Made by a program: the position numbers and the translations under genes. A stretch of 64,000 bases of DNA from Amphibacillus sp052055485 (lineage in GTDB: Bacteria; Bacillota; Bacilli; Bacillales; Amphibacillaceae), in contig NZ_CP197171.1 in assembly GCF_052055485.1 (NCBI RefSeq), forward strand, positions 620,001 to 684,000, read 5' to 3'. The notes under the pieces are model-generated. The model did no database searches and had not been told where the DNA came from. It worked only from the letters and a program-made list of their open reading frames with translations. This document shows, one piece after another, positions 63,169 to 64,000 of this stretch (position 1 is its first letter; every line of letters begins with the position of its first letter).

Positions 63169-64000
63169 ATAGAAAGCAAAGAAAAGTCAGAAAAACCCCC
63201 TAAGCTTTATGATCTTACCACATTGCAAAGAGAGGCAAACAGACAGCTTGGTTTTACCGCAGAACAGACCTTAGAATATGTTCAAAGCCTTTATGAAAAG
63301 AAGTTCGTTACCTATCCTCGGACAGATAGTCGCTATGTTACGGAGGATATGAAAGACAGTATCCCTGCTTTGGTAAAAACAACAGCAGGATTTTTTATGC
63401 CTGAAAATGTAGAACTATCTATCAATACAGGACAAATAATTGATAACAGCAAGGTAAGTGATCATCATGGAATTATCACCACTATGAGTGTAGGAAACGA
63501 TGATACTGCCTCTCTACCCTTTGGAGAAAGAGAAATCTTACGCCTTATTGCCTTGCGTTTACTTTGTGCAGTTGGAAATAACCGTCGCTATGCAGAAACG
63601 CTCATAACGGCAAAGTGTAACGGTGCTGTATTTACTGCAAAGGGAAAAACCATACTTGAGGACGGTTGGAAGGCAACCGAGAAAATCTATCTTAATACTA
63701 AAAAAGAACCACCGCAAGAAGAAAAAGACACTACTCTGCCACCTATTGCCCAAGGTGAAGTATTTCCTGTAAAGGCAACGATTAAAGAAGGAAAAACCAG
63801 TCCACCAAAGCATTTCACAGATGACACCTTGCTTTCTGCTATGGAGAATGCAAATAATGCCTTAGATGATACAGAGCGTAAGGGTATTGGTACTCCTGCC
63901 ACTCGTGCAGGAATTTTGGAAAAACTCATTAAAACTGGATTGGCAGAACGTAAAGGAAAGAAAAAGACAAAGCACTTTATTCCTACCCATAAAGGAATTT
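63169..64000 (+). pseudogene. topB: DNA topoisomerase III (topB), 5'-truncated and running off the window
   Basis: A frame opens without a start codon after an in-frame TAA near 63169 and continues to the window end. It reads KLYDLTTLQREANRQLGFTA, FVTYPRTDSRYVTEDM (the active-site tyrosine region of type IA topoisomerases), SDHHGIITTM and IGTPATRAGILEKLIKTGL. The N-terminal Toprim half (about 270 residues) is missing, so this is a truncated copy. Such topB genes are standard in Tn1549-like elements. Here it is on the plus strand, opposite to the other element genes. Confidence 0.85.

Larger units (their letters stand above)
54631..64000. mobile_element. Integrative element with serine recombinase (left end in window)
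   Basis: From just after the collagen-like gene to the window end, genes are of Tn916/Tn1549-like conjugative-element type: large serine recombinase at the border, DUF6870-like protein, Orf8-like HTH protein, Orf7-like sigma factor, a cargo operon and a topB fragment. The left border must lie between about 54595 and 54656. The other end is outside the window, so transfer genes cannot be assessed. Confidence 0.75.

Noticed and set aside
1..64000. tRNA or rRNA genes
   Set aside because: I saw no cloverleaf-like segments or rRNA motifs on either strand by reading; a tRNAscan run would settle it.

Overview
The window looks like chromosome of a low-GC, endospore-forming Bacillaceae (Bacillota). 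Reasons: strong AGGAGG-type ribosome binding sites, catabolite-responsive (cre) sites, a glmS ribozyme, a Bacillus-like deo nucleoside operon, yhfK-, tmrB- and rsgA-like genes, and a BclA-like collagen protein of the kind found on spore surfaces. The xylan genes at the left make an Amphibacillus- or Gracilibacillus-like host plausible; this is inference from gene content only.

Layout. 1-5.4 kb: end of a DUF624/lipoprotein operon (minus), then a xylo-oligosaccharide operon (GH8 exo-oligoxylanase plus GH43 beta-xylosidase). 5.4-9.8 kb: AraC regulator, a 434-bp dispersed repeat, an orphan YesN-type response regulator preceded by a perfect cre, and a pentapeptide-repeat protein. 9.8-10.4 kb: a 52-bp-period tandem array between two related hairpins. 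10.4-16.3 kb: nucleoside catabolism operon (gntR, pdp, xapX, deoB, punA, cdd, deoC) with a promoter carrying an operator-like palindrome. 16.36-17.99 kb: an ISLre2-type insertion sequence. 18-31.8 kb: lipoproteins, AAC(3)-like, yhfK-like, DUF123, MerR/TipAS, rsgA, tmrB, M20 peptidase, TRIC channel, glmS with its ribozyme, and a monofunctional transglycosylase with a coupled 30-residue membrane peptide.

32-53 kb is accessory: acetyltransferases (CAT-like, Vat-like and GNATs), a Nudix hydrolase, TetR regulators with palindromic operators, an ABC-2 exporter linked to a LytTR/DUF3021 regulatory pair, a class C beta-lactamase-like hydrolase, a DNA glycosylase and a CGNR zinc-finger regulator. It contains a second 52-bp-period array and most copies of the dispersed repeat family. 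These repeats share a 5' end (ATAAAACGAAACTTCAATCA), a 3' end (GGTTATCTGTGATAAA) and internal inverted arms. They look like IS200/IS605-derived non-autonomous elements or structured RNAs.

54-64 kb: a collagen-like gene ends just after its Gly-X-Thr repeats, where an integrative element begins. The element carries a large serine recombinase, a small DUF6870-like protein, Tn916 Orf8- and Orf7-like regulators, a cargo operon (TetR, RND/MMPL transporter, NapH-like 4Fe-4S membrane protein) and a 5'-truncated topB in opposite orientation.

The strongest undescribed signals are the two 52-bp arrays with matching hairpins, the foldback repeat family (one copy ends at the ribosome binding site of the ABC exporter), and a promoter-small ORF-terminator unit upstream of rsgA.
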